Shown here: piece after piece, positions 17,980-26,366 of the stretch
Layout: each line of letters opens with the position of its first letter
Position numbering within the stretch: position 1 is the first letter of the stretch
Source of the DNA: Planctomycetota bacterium
GTDB lineage: Bacteria; Planctomycetota; UBA1135; JACQFD01
Assembly: GCA_016200225.1 (NCBI GenBank)
Contig: JACQFD010000037.1
Span: 124,001-188,000, forward strand
Direction: 5' to 3'
Length of the DNA: 64,000 bases
The notes under the pieces: model-generated
The model's database searches: none
What the model saw: only the letters and a program-made list of their open reading frames with translations
What the model was told of the DNA's origin: nothing
Translations under genes and position numbers: made by a program

Positions 17980-19392
17980 TCAAAGCACGTGTTCCAGAAT
18001 CTTCGATAGATCGTCCTCTTCGATCTTAACTTTCGATCCCGCGTCGATCGCGGTTTCGCCGGGCGGGTAGGCGATGCTAAGACCGGCGCCATTGATGACG
18101 TGTTCGTCGTTGTAGCCCTCGCCGACGAACACGGCCTCGTTGAGCGTGCAACCGTGTCGTTTACAAATCGCGGCGAGCGCGGTCAGTTTACCCTCGAAAT
18201 CGAACGGCGTCGATTCGACGCCCGCGATGAGGCCGCTCGGATTGTCGAACCGGATTTTATTGATACATATATAATCGAACAGTTCGTCGGCGGCGTTCGG
18301 AATCCGCTCTTCGACAAATGTATCCATTCCGCCGGAGATCAGAGCCGTTATGAATCCGGCGTTGCGAAGCGACTTGACGGTGCTGTCGAGATTTTTAGTA
18401 ACCTGGATGCCGGCCATGATTTTTGTAAAATCCGCGCGCCGCAGGCCCTTCGACCGGAATTCCTTGCACGCGAGATCGCACCATTCCTGATATGTAGTTT
18501 TTCCGTGACGATAATTATGCCGCGCGCCGTCGTAGACCGCTTTTTGAAAGCCGAGGTGCTTCCAGACGACCGTCCACGAAAAATCGCAGCCGCGGAGCAG
18601 CGTGCCGTCGAGATCGAACGCGATGACGCGATAACCTTTGCGGACGGCCGAGCCCGCCGCGCGAGCCTTGAATACAGGCGTCGCGAACCGCTCCACTTGC
18701 GCGACGGGATCGGGCCCCGGCGAAACGATGGCGCGCGCGAATTGTTGAAATATCAAATACGGCATGTCCTTTTCGCCGGTCGGTTTGACGAGGTCGCGGT
18801 GGCCGCGCCCGATGACGAGGTCGACGTTTGTGTTGCCCCAAAAAGCCTTCGCGCTCGCCTCGCTCACGACGCGATCCTGCTCCGCGACGACAAAACGAAT
18901 CTTTATGTCTTTCGCGACGCCCGCGAGCACCCAGTCATTGTTTAAATCGACGAGGAAATCCGAATCTTTACAAAGCTGTCGGAGTTGATTGTGCGTCCAC
19001 GAAACGTGCCCGGCCGCTTCCGCGAGCCCGGAGCCGTCGTTGGGAACGGCATATAACAATAATCCGCGGACGCGCGAAGTCTCGCCGCGTTTCCGCTCGT
19101 CGAGAAGATAACGCCGCCCGACGAGGCCGCCGAGGCTGTGGCATACTAAAATAATGTCCGTCGCGCCCGCGTGGCGAACATTCATAAACGTCCGCAGCGC
19201 CTCCGCGATCGTCTGGACGCGCAGAACTTTTTTCGACCACGGAAATCGAAATAGCGACGTCGTGTATTCGAACGAATCGACCCCGCAATCTTTAAAATCC
19301 GGATCGCTTTTTATCAGTTCGGGAAACTTCCCCCACGTCGTCTTCGGATCGCCCCCGAGTCCATGGACGAATATAATTGTTACTTTCGGCAT
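17980..19392 (-). CDS. Lipase/esterase-HAD phosphatase fusion protein
   Basis: A 470-aa two-domain protein. Residues 1-230 are an alpha/beta hydrolase of the lipase/PGAP1-like type: HGLGG at 10-14, nucleophile elbow CHSLGG with Ser86, acid Asp173 (EQDRVV) and His198 (GRGHRDL), a complete triad. Residues 250-470 are a HAD phosphatase of the SerB type: FDLDGTLL with Asp260/Asp262, LISGG with Ser353, Lys402 and VGEGYNDEH with Asp429, so all four HAD motifs are present. No signal peptide is seen, which suggests a cytoplasmic location. I start at the ATG of MPKVTIIFVHG, eight bases after the upstream stop; the open frame before it only overlaps the upstream gene. Substrates cannot be told from sequence. 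A lipid or a phospho-ester intermediate handed between the domains is a possibility. Confidence 0.85.
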   Translation of the reverse strand: MPKVTIIFVHGLGGDPKTTWGKFPELIKSDPDFKDCGVDSFEYTTSLFRFPWSKKVLRVQTIAEALRTFMNVRHAGATDIILVCHSLGGLVGRRYLLDERKRGETSRVRGLLLYAVPNDGSGLAEAAGHVSWTHNQLRQLCKDSDFLVDLNNDWVLAGVAKDIKIRFVVAEQDRVVSEASAKAFWGNTNVDLVIGRGHRDLVKPTGEKDMPYLIFQQFARAIVSPGPDPVAQVERFATPVFKARAAGSAVRKGYRVIAFDLDGTLLRGCDFSWTVVWKHLGFQKAVYDGARHNYRHGKTTYQEWCDLACKEFRSKGLRRADFTKIMAGIQVTKNLDSTVKSLRNAGFITALISGGMDTFVEERIPNAADELFDYICINKIRFDNPSGLIAGVESTPFDFEGKLTALAAICKRHGCTLNEAVFVGEGYNDEHVINGAGLSIAYPPGETAIDAGSKVKIEEDDLSKILEHVL

Positions 19393-19400
19393 CTTTACAT

Positions 19401-22400
19401 TTATGGAATGGATAATTGCACTTCGGCGGTCTTGCCCTCCTCCGCGGTCACGGTGGCGGCGGCGGTGCCGGACGTGACGAGCAGTTTTCCGGCGGGCAGC
19501 GCGTCGAAGATGATGGTTCCATCGGATTGCGTCGTCTTCGTAAATTTTTGATTTCCGTCGCACTCAACCGTGACCGCGACGCCCGCCGCCGCGTTCGACG
19601 CGCTGGCGAGCGTCACTTTCAACATCGCGGCACGGGCGAGCGCGATCGTCGCTTCGGCGGGCTTCTCGGCGACGAGCGCGATTTTCGCGGAGCCCGGGAG
19701 GTAACCGTCGGCGCGCGCGGATAATTTATATTCGCCGGCGCCGAGCCGCTCGAAATGTACAATTCCGTCGTCGCCCGCGTCCTCCCACGATTCCGCGGCG
19801 AACGGATTGTCGAGGCGCAACGTGGCGACCTCGGCGCCCGCGATCGCGTGCCCCGCGCGGTCGGTCACGCGCACCGCGAGCGGCGATTCGCGCGGCAATA
19901 CAATTTCGATTTTGTTATTTCCGCCGGGCGCGACGCGCGCGACCCATCGCGCCGCGGATTCGAAACCATCTTTATAAACGCCGATTTTGTAGTCTCCCGC
20001 CGCGAGATTCTTAATAATCGTCGAGCCGTTCGCGCCGCTGACGCCCACGGGAACCGTCGCCTTCATCGGCGAATCGGCGAGCCGAACGTACATTTCGACC
20101 TCTGGAATCGCCGCGCCTTTTGTATCTTTAACGATCGTTTCGAGCGACAAACCCGAAAGCGACATTTCGACGTCGTTCACCCCCGCCTTGAGTTCGACGG
20201 TTTTGAATACATGCGAAACGGCGCCCCCCGCGCGCGACTCGAGCAACAATCCGCACGCGCCCGGAACGAGTCCGCCCAATTGAAACGTTCCATCCTTTTT
20301 TACTGTAGTATAACATAACGCATTCGCATTCGCCGGATTCACGATCGACGCCGCAAATGTTTCGGCGGGCTCCGCCTCGCTCCCGCGAATCCGGCCGTGA
20401 ATGATCGCGGAACCGAACGGAATCTCAATATTAATATCCTCCCCCTCCGGAATTCTCACATTCGTAATACACAACTCCACCCCCGGCAACTCCGGCAGCG
20501 TCAAATGAAACGTATACGTTTCGGGAATGAGATTCGAAAACCAAAACGACCCGTCGGTGTCGGGGTCGACGGCCATTTTCTGTCCGTAGTGGGAATCAAA
20601 ATTTACCAAAAGTCCACGCGGAAGCGCCGTATCTGATATTACTTTTCCGCGAAGCGTCGAGGCGCGCTGCAGGACGACGGTTTGCATTTCAAAGGGGTTC
20701 GTCGCAGGCGGAATCTTAATATCGACGTATTTCGCCGCATAGCCAAGGCTCTCGGCGAACACAAGCAACTCCGAGTGTCCAAAAGGAATTCCATTCAATG
20801 TAAATTTTCCGCCCGCGCCGGTTTCCGCAACTGTAGACGTGCGATCGCCATGTTCGTTGGGTCCCGGCGCCGGACCGATGAGCGCGACATTCGCGCCGAC
20901 GAGCGGCTCGCGATTCCTGCCGCCAAGAATGGTCCCCGTAACTGTAGTCGCTTCTTCGAGCGGAACTTCCACGGTTTTTTGTTCATTTGTCGCGAGCGCG
21001 ACATGCGGAACGACGCTCCGCGCCAAACCCGGAGTCTCCGCCAATATTTCGAACCTTCCGGGGCCATCGGTAAGAATGAATTCGCTTTCTTTATGAATAT
21101 CAATGGTACATACCGTAGGCGAATAGTATTGCCCCGGCTTCTCCCCTTCTGGCCGAATGGATACTTTCGACATCAGGCCCGGCTTCGCACCCTCCGGAAT
21201 ATTCTTAAATATAATTTTCAGTTCGCCGCCTCGGACGAGCGTGAGCGGGCGCGCGTCGCCGCCGGTCGCCGGCACTTCCGCGGCTCCCGTCGAATATCCC
21301 GAGATCGACGCATCCACGCGATAGCCATCATCGCGCGATGCGACTTGCATTTGATATTGGCCGTCCGACCGACTCACCGTTTGAGCGAGGACGAGTTCCG
21401 GCTGCAGCGACAGAGATCGGACGATTGCGCCGCCGAGAGGCTTCTTATCCTGATCTCGGACGAGTCCGCGAATGGTCACACCCTTCGTTAAATATACTTC
21501 CTTAAAGAGCGGCGATGTCGAGTTGAGTTCCTGCAAATCGACGATTTCGTTGGCGTACCCTTTCGCGGATACGACGGCGACCCTTCCCACGGCTCCGCGG
21601 ATCGCGGCGCGAAACTCGAAGGCTCCCTCCGCATTTGTTAACTCGACCTGCGTCGACGGCTCGAGATAATCGTTAAGAGCGGCCGCGATCACGACGCGGG
21701 CGCCCGCCACCGCCTGATTGGATAATTTATCTTTAACGCTTCCGCGCAGAATCGATATGGGATCGATCATTAACGTAAGATTCGTGACCTCGACGAACTC
21801 CATATCGCGAACCCTCGTCCCGCGCAGCGGCAACTGAAGCGTGATGCGATACACGCCCCGCATGGGAGAGGAGAATCGTCCAATCCCCTCTTGGTTGGTT
21901 TCACTCTGATATTCCTCGACCGCGGCAAGGGCGCGGCCCCGCATGGATGCATCACAAAAACGGGATCCACCGTATGCGCGCGTTGCAACTTGTAGTCGAC
22001 GCGCATTGATCTTAACACCCGGAATTGGTTTGAGAGCACTATCGACAACGATAAGTCCGGCCGATCCCGACGGATCGAGAACAATTGTATTATTATATTT
22101 TGCTTTAAGTTCCGCGATCGATCCGAAATAAGTATATGCACAAATCTTATCGTGAATCACGAGCACGCGATCGGAAAACTTCGGGTCGATCGTTAGTTTT
22201 CCGTCGCTCGTCGCGCGCGCGGATGGGAGCGGAACCGGCGAAGGATCGGCGCTCAGGTCTTCGGCGTCCGGCAGTTTGAACGGATCCAGACAAAACGCTT
22301 CGGCGTCGGTGGCGATGTCGCCGCCGGGGCGGGTGATTGTAAATATTAATGATCCTTGCGATTCACGATTGGTTTCGATCCTTTCCGCTATTGGATTTCT

Positions 22401-22583
22401 TGCTTCGACCTTTGCGTTCGGCGTCTTGTTGTCCGCGGCCGGACTCGACGCTAACGATCTAGAGGGCGGATTTTCGCTATTACCATTTGTCGATGGATGA
22501 ATTGTGTTCGACGAAAATAAAATGAATAAAACAATAGCCACCACGACAACGAGGAGACCCCCGATTATCAGCCATCGGTTCAT
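19401..22583 (-). CDS. Membrane-anchored carboxypeptidase-regulatory-like repeat protein
   Basis: A large protein of about 1060 aa with one N-terminal transmembrane helix (LIIGGLLVVVVAIVLFILF) and a long exported part. The rest is a series of beta-sandwich units of the carboxypeptidase-regulatory type, each with patterns such as L-x-G-x-V-x-D-x-x-x-x-P-L-x-G-A and a following G-x-Y-x-(L/V) strand. These units are structural and usually act in binding or cell-surface architecture; no catalytic site is visible. I use the ATG of MNRWLIIGG, which has AAGGAA upstream, rather than the ATG nine codons earlier. It precedes the esterase-HAD gene by eight bases, so the two are probably co-transcribed. 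Confidence 0.85.
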   Translation of the reverse strand: MNRWLIIGGLLVVVVAIVLFILFSSNTIHPSTNGNSENPPSRSLASSPAADNKTPNAKVEARNPIAERIETNRESQGSLIFTITRPGGDIATDAEAFCLDPFKLPDAEDLSADPSPVPLPSARATSDGKLTIDPKFSDRVLVIHDKICAYTYFGSIAELKAKYNNTIVLDPSGSAGLIVVDSALKPIPGVKINARRLQVATRAYGGSRFCDASMRGRALAAVEEYQSETNQEGIGRFSSPMRGVYRITLQLPLRGTRVRDMEFVEVTNLTLMIDPISILRGSVKDKLSNQAVAGARVVIAAALNDYLEPSTQVELTNAEGAFEFRAAIRGAVGRVAVVSAKGYANEIVDLQELNSTSPLFKEVYLTKGVTIRGLVRDQDKKPLGGAIVRSLSLQPELVLAQTVSRSDGQYQMQVASRDDGYRVDASISGYSTGAAEVPATGGDARPLTLVRGGELKIIFKNIPEGAKPGLMSKVSIRPEGEKPGQYYSPTVCTIDIHKESEFILTDGPGRFEILAETPGLARSVVPHVALATNEQKTVEVPLEEATTVTGTILGGRNREPLVGANVALIGPAPGPNEHGDRTSTVAETGAGGKFTLNGIPFGHSELLVFAESLGYAAKYVDIKIPPATNPFEMQTVVLQRASTLRGKVISDTALPRGLLVNFDSHYGQKMAVDPDTDGSFWFSNLIPETYTFHLTLPELPGVELCITNVRIPEGEDINIEIPFGSAIIHGRIRGSEAEPAETFAASIVNPANANALCYTTVKKDGTFQLGGLVPGACGLLLESRAGGAVSHVFKTVELKAGVNDVEMSLSGLSLETIVKDTKGAAIPEVEMYVRLADSPMKATVPVGVSGANGSTIIKNLAAGDYKIGVYKDGFESAARWVARVAPGGNNKIEIVLPRESPLAVRVTDRAGHAIAGAEVATLRLDNPFAAESWEDAGDDGIVHFERLGAGEYKLSARADGYLPGSAKIALVAEKPAEATIALARAAMLKVTLASASNAAAGVAVTVECDGNQKFTKTTQSDGTIIFDALPAGKLLVTSGTAAATVTAEEGKTAEVQLSIP

Positions 22584-22709
22584 GATGAATGTTTTCCTTG
22601 GTAATTCCATTGAATCACAACCATAGAATCATTCAATCGGAGGGCGTTTGTATCGCAAGCGCGCCTCCGATGCATGTTTATGATCGTACTCATGGCCTAT
22701 TTCGTTCGA

Positions 22710-22739
22710 CCCCGGCGTTGACTTGATTCAGCGCCGGGG
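22710..22739. terminator. GC hairpin between two minus-strand genes
   Basis: CCCCGGCG and CGCCGGGG form an 8-bp perfect stem with a 14-base loop, between the end of the small secreted protein gene and the start of the carboxypeptidase-regulatory-like gene. No T tract follows on either strand. It could be an attenuator, a 3'-end stabiliser or part of the next leader. Confidence 0.35.
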
Positions 22740-22807
22740 CCAGCACGTCGGAACTAATGAAATGACACGGATTGAAATTCAGGATGTCATTCTATCGCTC
22801 CGACCCA

Positions 22808-23197
22808 TTATTTTGGCGCGTGACCATTTGAAATGTGTGGCGGTGGCGGAGACGACTCGCGCCTAACTTGATGCTTTCCTATCATTCCTGGAGTCAGTCC
22901 GACGCCCCCGTGAAGATTCTTGTCCTTGCGTTTTGGTTGCGTTGGCTGTGAACCGCCGTGAGCAGGGCGGGGTTGACTCATCCCCGGACTGCGACCCACG
23001 CCGGCGTGACTTCCATCCACTTGGTGGACAGGTCCATCGGACTTCTTAGGCCTTTTTCCGGAATGCAAATCCGGACCTACACCAATACCTCCATGACCAC
23101 CGCCTGATTGACCATTTGCATTTCCGACTCCAAGGATCAGTAAATAGACAAGTCCGCACGCAGGGAGGGAGACTGTATTACAGATTTTTGTAAACAT
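22808..23197 (-). CDS. Small secreted HGG-motif protein (three motif copies)
   Basis: An unrecognised protein of about 129 aa. It starts with a signal peptide (hydrophobic SLPACGLVYLLILGVGNANG) and continues as a low-complexity, basic, Gly/His/Pro-rich chain. The mature part holds three copies of a short motif: HGGIGVGPDLHSG, HAGVGRSPGMS and HGGVGLTPGMIGKH. The neighbouring small protein carries a fourth copy (HGGSIISPGVSG), so the two are related. I start at the ATG of MFTKIC, which has GGAG nine bases upstream; the frame is open 13 codons further but without a better start. Histidine-rich tails of this kind can bind metals, but that is only a guess. Confidence 0.65.
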   Translation of the reverse strand: MFTKICNTVSLPACGLVYLLILGVGNANGQSGGGHGGIGVGPDLHSGKRPKKSDGPVHQVDGSHAGVGRSPGMSQPRPAHGGSQPTQPKRKDKNLHGGVGLTPGMIGKHQVRRESSPPPPHISNGHAPK

Positions 23198-23461
23198 TTG
23201 ATTGAACTCCGAATGGAAGTTGCCTTCATCCCACATTGATGAGATGAGGCTTTGGACGGCGTCAATCAGAACAGCGTTTTCTCGCGGTGGGAATGCAAAA
23301 CTTTAGTTCCCTCTCAAATTGGAATTTGGCTCAAGAAACGTTGTGACAATTCTGTCGCACCCGCGTGAGGGTGATGGATGGAATCTGGAAATCAATCCGT
23401 CCGTCCAACGCATGATAAAAATGTGTCTCTCCAAACTCGCCTGCACTTTGTCTTCTTATCA

Positions 23462-23467
23462 ATTATA
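23462..23467 (-). promoter_or_regulatory. Possible -10 box for the HGG-motif protein gene
   Basis: On the minus strand the sequence reads TATAAT, preceded by TTG. It lies in the 285-base gap upstream of the small secreted protein gene, about 265 bases before its start. No good -35 box is seen at the right distance, so this is weak. Confidence 0.22.
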
Positions 23468-23482
23468 CAATCAAAGGAATCC

Positions 23483-23737
23483 TTAGTGTCCTTGGTGCGC
23501 CGGGGGCGCAGGAATTGACGATGTGTGATTTGAGTCTAATGAGGATTCCAAATTTACTCGACGCCGGCGGTTGATTATGTCATTTGTCCCGCTGACTCCT
23601 GGGCTGATGATTGATCCCCCGTGCGTCCCGGAGGCCTGAGGAAAAGACGCTGCCGAAGTTCCAATCACAAGAGCGAAAATCAAGGCCCAACTTGACGTCA
23701 GCTTCTTGCCACAGCGTACTCGCTCAAGGAAAATCAT
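23483..23737 (-). CDS. Small secreted HGG-motif protein (one motif copy)
   Basis: An unrecognised protein of about 84 aa with a signal peptide (basic MIFLERVRCGKK, then SSWALIFALVIGTSAASF). The mature chain begins with GTHGGSIISPGVSGTND, matching the HGG...PG motif of the next gene downstream, then a basic INRRRRV patch and a Ser/Pro/His-rich end (PAPPAHQGH). I start at the ATG four bases after the stop of the upstream gene; an alternative ATG six codons earlier would overlap that gene. The very tight spacing indicates one transcript with the two upstream genes. Confidence 0.6.
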   Translation of the reverse strand: MIFLERVRCGKKLTSSWALIFALVIGTSAASFPQASGTHGGSIISPGVSGTNDIINRRRRVNLESSLDSNHTSSIPAPPAHQGH

Positions 23738-23741
23738 AGAC

Positions 23742-24611
23742 CTAACGCAACTCATAAACTCTGCTTGACTTTATCTTTTCAAGGATACTTACAACCTCTC
23801 TGTATTTAATATCGCCTGAGAGGTTGACAATTAAACGAGTCGCGCTTTCTCGCATAGTACCTTCAAATTCCGTTGCGTAGATAAAGTCACGCCCGAGATC
23901 TATCAGTTCTTCAATCAAGTGTGGACAATTCAAATTCGCTGCGATGGCAATTTTCGTAATGACATGACTTGCGGCAATATCACGATCTATATCGTAAAGC
24001 GAAAGACAACAATTTTCCAAGGCCTCAACAAATAGTCCTGACTCCAAGATTATCGTCACTCTCAAAGCGTGAGCTAATTGCTTTATTCTATTGGACTTTC
24101 CGGACGAGGCAACAAGCGTTGATTTAACCAATGCGGCATCGAATTTATTATTGCAATAATCCAAAATCCCCAAATTCACGCTCGGGGCCGAAAACTCCCC
24201 GGAGATTTTCTCCGCGAGAGCGAAACACGCTCTTGCAGAATCACTGAATTCTCGCGTCGTGCATGGCAACTCGTCATAAAGCTGCATGATATATTCTTGA
24301 TCAATTGGAATATGTAGACATACTGCGGCAAGCCTCGCCTTAATCGCTTCTGAATTGGAGAGTCCGTTTTCAAAATTTAAGCACTTGGGTGTTTGAATAC
24401 TTTTCATCCATACCTGTCCAAGATTATTAACCGACTTCACCACCTCCTCCCTCCTCCCCACCCCAATCGCCTTTTCTAACACTTCCCTCGGCGCGCGCGA
24501 CGACTTCTTTAATGCTTTTTCAGCATATTCCAATACTTCACATGCTTCGGCGCCCGAAGTGAGCGCGAGCCAACGTAAAGCATCAGGTGGACGATAGTTA
24601 CTGTGTCGCAT
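23742..24611 (-). CDS. Hypothetical alpha-helical protein linked to a sigma factor
   Basis: A protein of about 289 aa that I do not recognise. It is predicted to be soluble and mostly helical. Its first 60 residues (DALRWLALTSGAEACEVLEYAEKAL) look like paired helices, and later segments such as ARACFALAEKISGEF and ALENCCLSLYDIDRDIAASHV suggest TPR- or HEAT-like helical hairpins. No signal peptide or catalytic motif is visible. The start overlaps the end of the upstream sigma-like gene by 14 bases, and the stop lies four bases before the next gene, so it belongs to that operon. Base composition is less GC-rich than in the flanking genes. Confidence 0.65.
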   Translation of the reverse strand: MRHSNYRPPDALRWLALTSGAEACEVLEYAEKALKKSSRAPREVLEKAIGVGRREEVVKSVNNLGQVWMKSIQTPKCLNFENGLSNSEAIKARLAAVCLHIPIDQEYIMQLYDELPCTTREFSDSARACFALAEKISGEFSAPSVNLGILDYCNNKFDAALVKSTLVASSGKSNRIKQLAHALRVTIILESGLFVEALENCCLSLYDIDRDIAASHVITKIAIAANLNCPHLIEELIDLGRDFIYATEFEGTMRESATRLIVNLSGDIKYREVVSILEKIKSSRVYELR

Positions 24612-25371
24612 CGCCGTCACTCTGTTGTAAGGAGTCGCCTTCGAATCGTCGAGTCCATTTTTCGATGTTTTGCGCCGCCGCCTCCGCCGTCTTTCTTAGC
24701 ACGCGCTGCACGTCGCGCTTTGGAAGTTCGAGTCTTAACGCAATTTCGGCGTCCGACATCGACTCCTTGAGGCTCAAATACACAATTTGCCGCTCATTTT
24801 TCAGCAACCGAATCGCAGCCTCCGCCATCGCCGACGCCATGGCGCGTTCGCGGATCGACAATCCCCGCGCTTCGGCGACGATTGGATCGAGAAACACTCG
24901 CTTGCGGACGCAGCGCGCGGCCCAATCCGCGAGTTCCACAATAAACACGTCATAAAACGGCCGGGCCGGCCGCCGTTCCGACTCGTCGGCGATCGCCGAC
25001 ACGCACGCCGCCTCCGTCGCGCACGCCGTCAGGTAAAGCTCCGGCAACGGCAGCCCCTCCCCTTCGAGCCATTCCAGCGTCGACGCTAACAATAACGGAT
25101 GCAAATGTTCGAGCAGCGCGATCCGTTGCATTTCGGCGTCCGCGTTTTTTGTTAATTCTATTAATTCGGCGCCGAGCGCGTTCAGTCGTTCGCGCTGCGC
25201 CCGCGCGGCATCCGACGCCGTCCCTCCGCGCGCGCCGCGCACTTCGCTCTCGCTCGTCTTCCAATCAAATGCTTCGTCGTCTTTCACGGGGTGCGACAAA
25301 ACGCCGGTTGAAGCCCAAGTCGCCGCGCCGGTCGGCGCGCGATGTGTTTGGGGTGCGCATGAAAGTTTCAT
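24598..25371 (-). CDS. Sigma-70 region 4-type transcription factor
   Basis: A 257-aa protein whose C-terminal third carries a sigma region 4 helix-turn-helix: NERQIVYLSLKESMSDAEIA followed by LRLELPKRDVQRVLRKTAE, the pattern that contacts the -35 box. The middle part (residues 60-190) is helical and could hold a diverged region 2, although the usual DxxQ..F signature is not obvious. It heads a minus-strand group of an unknown helical protein and two small secreted proteins, which it may control. I start at the ATG of MKLSCAP. The frame is open for 326 more codons upstream, but that stretch is antisense to the following plus-strand gene and reads as a shadow. Confidence 0.75.
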   Translation of the reverse strand: MKLSCAPQTHRAPTGAATWASTGVLSHPVKDDEAFDWKTSESEVRGARGGTASDAARAQRERLNALGAELIELTKNADAEMQRIALLEHLHPLLLASTLEWLEGEGLPLPELYLTACATEAACVSAIADESERRPARPFYDVFIVELADWAARCVRKRVFLDPIVAEARGLSIRERAMASAMAEAAIRLLKNERQIVYLSLKESMSDAEIALRLELPKRDVQRVLRKTAEAAAQNIEKWTRRFEGDSLQQSDGDATQ

Positions 25372-25626
25372 AATCCCGCGGTTTTGTGTCAAGCGCGGGG
25401 GCATGCGATCCACGGGACGGTGACGCGCCGTCGACGGAATCGCAGGACAAGAAACGTAAAATTGGCGCGCGCCGAACAGCCGGTTTGAGAATTTCCGCGC
25501 GACGCGCCGCGAGGGCGCGCAACCGTCCGTTCGCTTGCGCCTCCGCCGGGCCTTATCTAACATCGCCGCGCGATTCGCGGCCGCACTCCGAAACTTGGAC
25601 GCGTCGAATCGCACGTGGAGAACTTC

Positions 25627-26319
25627 ATGAACATTCGCCAATTTCACAATTTTCAACGACCGGGAACGCTCGGTGCCGCGGCGAAACTCGCGCTTGCGCT
25701 GCTCCTTGCGACCGCGCCCGCGGCCTGCCGCAGTTATTACTTTGACGCGACGCCCGCAAATATTTTCGCGGGCGAGCGCACGACGTTGTCGTGGCACGTC
25801 GCTGCGGGCGGAAAACTGACAATCCAACCCGTCGCCGACGCGCCTGCCGACGCCGGCGCGGGCATCGAATCCTTCGTCGGCCCCGACGCGGAATTGATCT
25901 ATTCGCCCGAGATCTCGACAACCTATACATTGGACGTCAATGCGGCCGAGCGCGAAACCGGCATTACACATTATTCGCGTATTGTTAATGTTTATAAAAA
26001 GGGCGATCCGTTTATTTTTACAATTACGCGCAGCCAATTCGCCGTCGATACGGTTGACTATTCCGTAAATATCGACCCCGACGTCTGGGGCCTGCGAACC
26101 GTCGAACGCGTGTCCCTCGAAAACGATCCGGTCCTGAACGCCGCGGCATCGATAACATTGGCTCACGGCGATCGAACGGCACAATTTACAAAAGCGCAAC
26201 CCGTTTCCGACGCCTTCAAATCGATGCCGTTGGATGGATCGTGGAGAATTTGGATTCCGATTCTCGACGTCGCCGGTTCGCCGCCGATGCACACGCGCAT
26301 CCGCGTTTTTATTCAATAA
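25627..26319 (+). CDS. Exported Ig-like domain protein, possible lipoprotein
   Basis: A 230-aa protein with an export signal: hydrophobic KLALALLLATAPAAC, with the Cys possibly lipidated although the preceding PAA is not a canonical lipobox. The following YYFDATPANIFAGERTTLSW matches the start of bacterial Ig-like domains (AxPxxIxxGxxxTLxW), and TTYTLDV is the matching last strand. No catalytic motif is seen. I prefer the ATG preceded by GGAG over the in-frame GTG four codons upstream. The phosphoesterase gene starts 47 bases after the stop, so they may share a transcript. Confidence 0.8.
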   Translation: MNIRQFHNFQRPGTLGAAAKLALALLLATAPAACRSYYFDATPANIFAGERTTLSWHVAAGGKLTIQPVADAPADAGAGIESFVGPDAELIYSPEISTTYTLDVNAAERETGITHYSRIVNVYKKGDPFIFTITRSQFAVDTVDYSVNIDPDVWGLRTVERVSLENDPVLNAAASITLAHGDRTAQFTKAQPVSDAFKSMPLDGSWRIWIPILDVAGSPPMHTRIRVFIQ

Positions 26320-26366
26320 ACAGTTCCGCCGCAATTTAATAATTAACAAAACTTAAGAGTCTTTCC

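Noticed and set aside
18100-18945. Plus-strand open frame of 281 codons opposite the esterase-HAD gene
   Set aside because: The opposite strand carries two intact domains with all catalytic residues, so this is a shadow produced by high GC.
25372-26349. Upstream extension of the sigma-like gene by 326 codons
   Set aside because: It lies fully opposite an Ig-like protein gene with signal peptide and Shine-Dalgarno, and its translation is basic and featureless.
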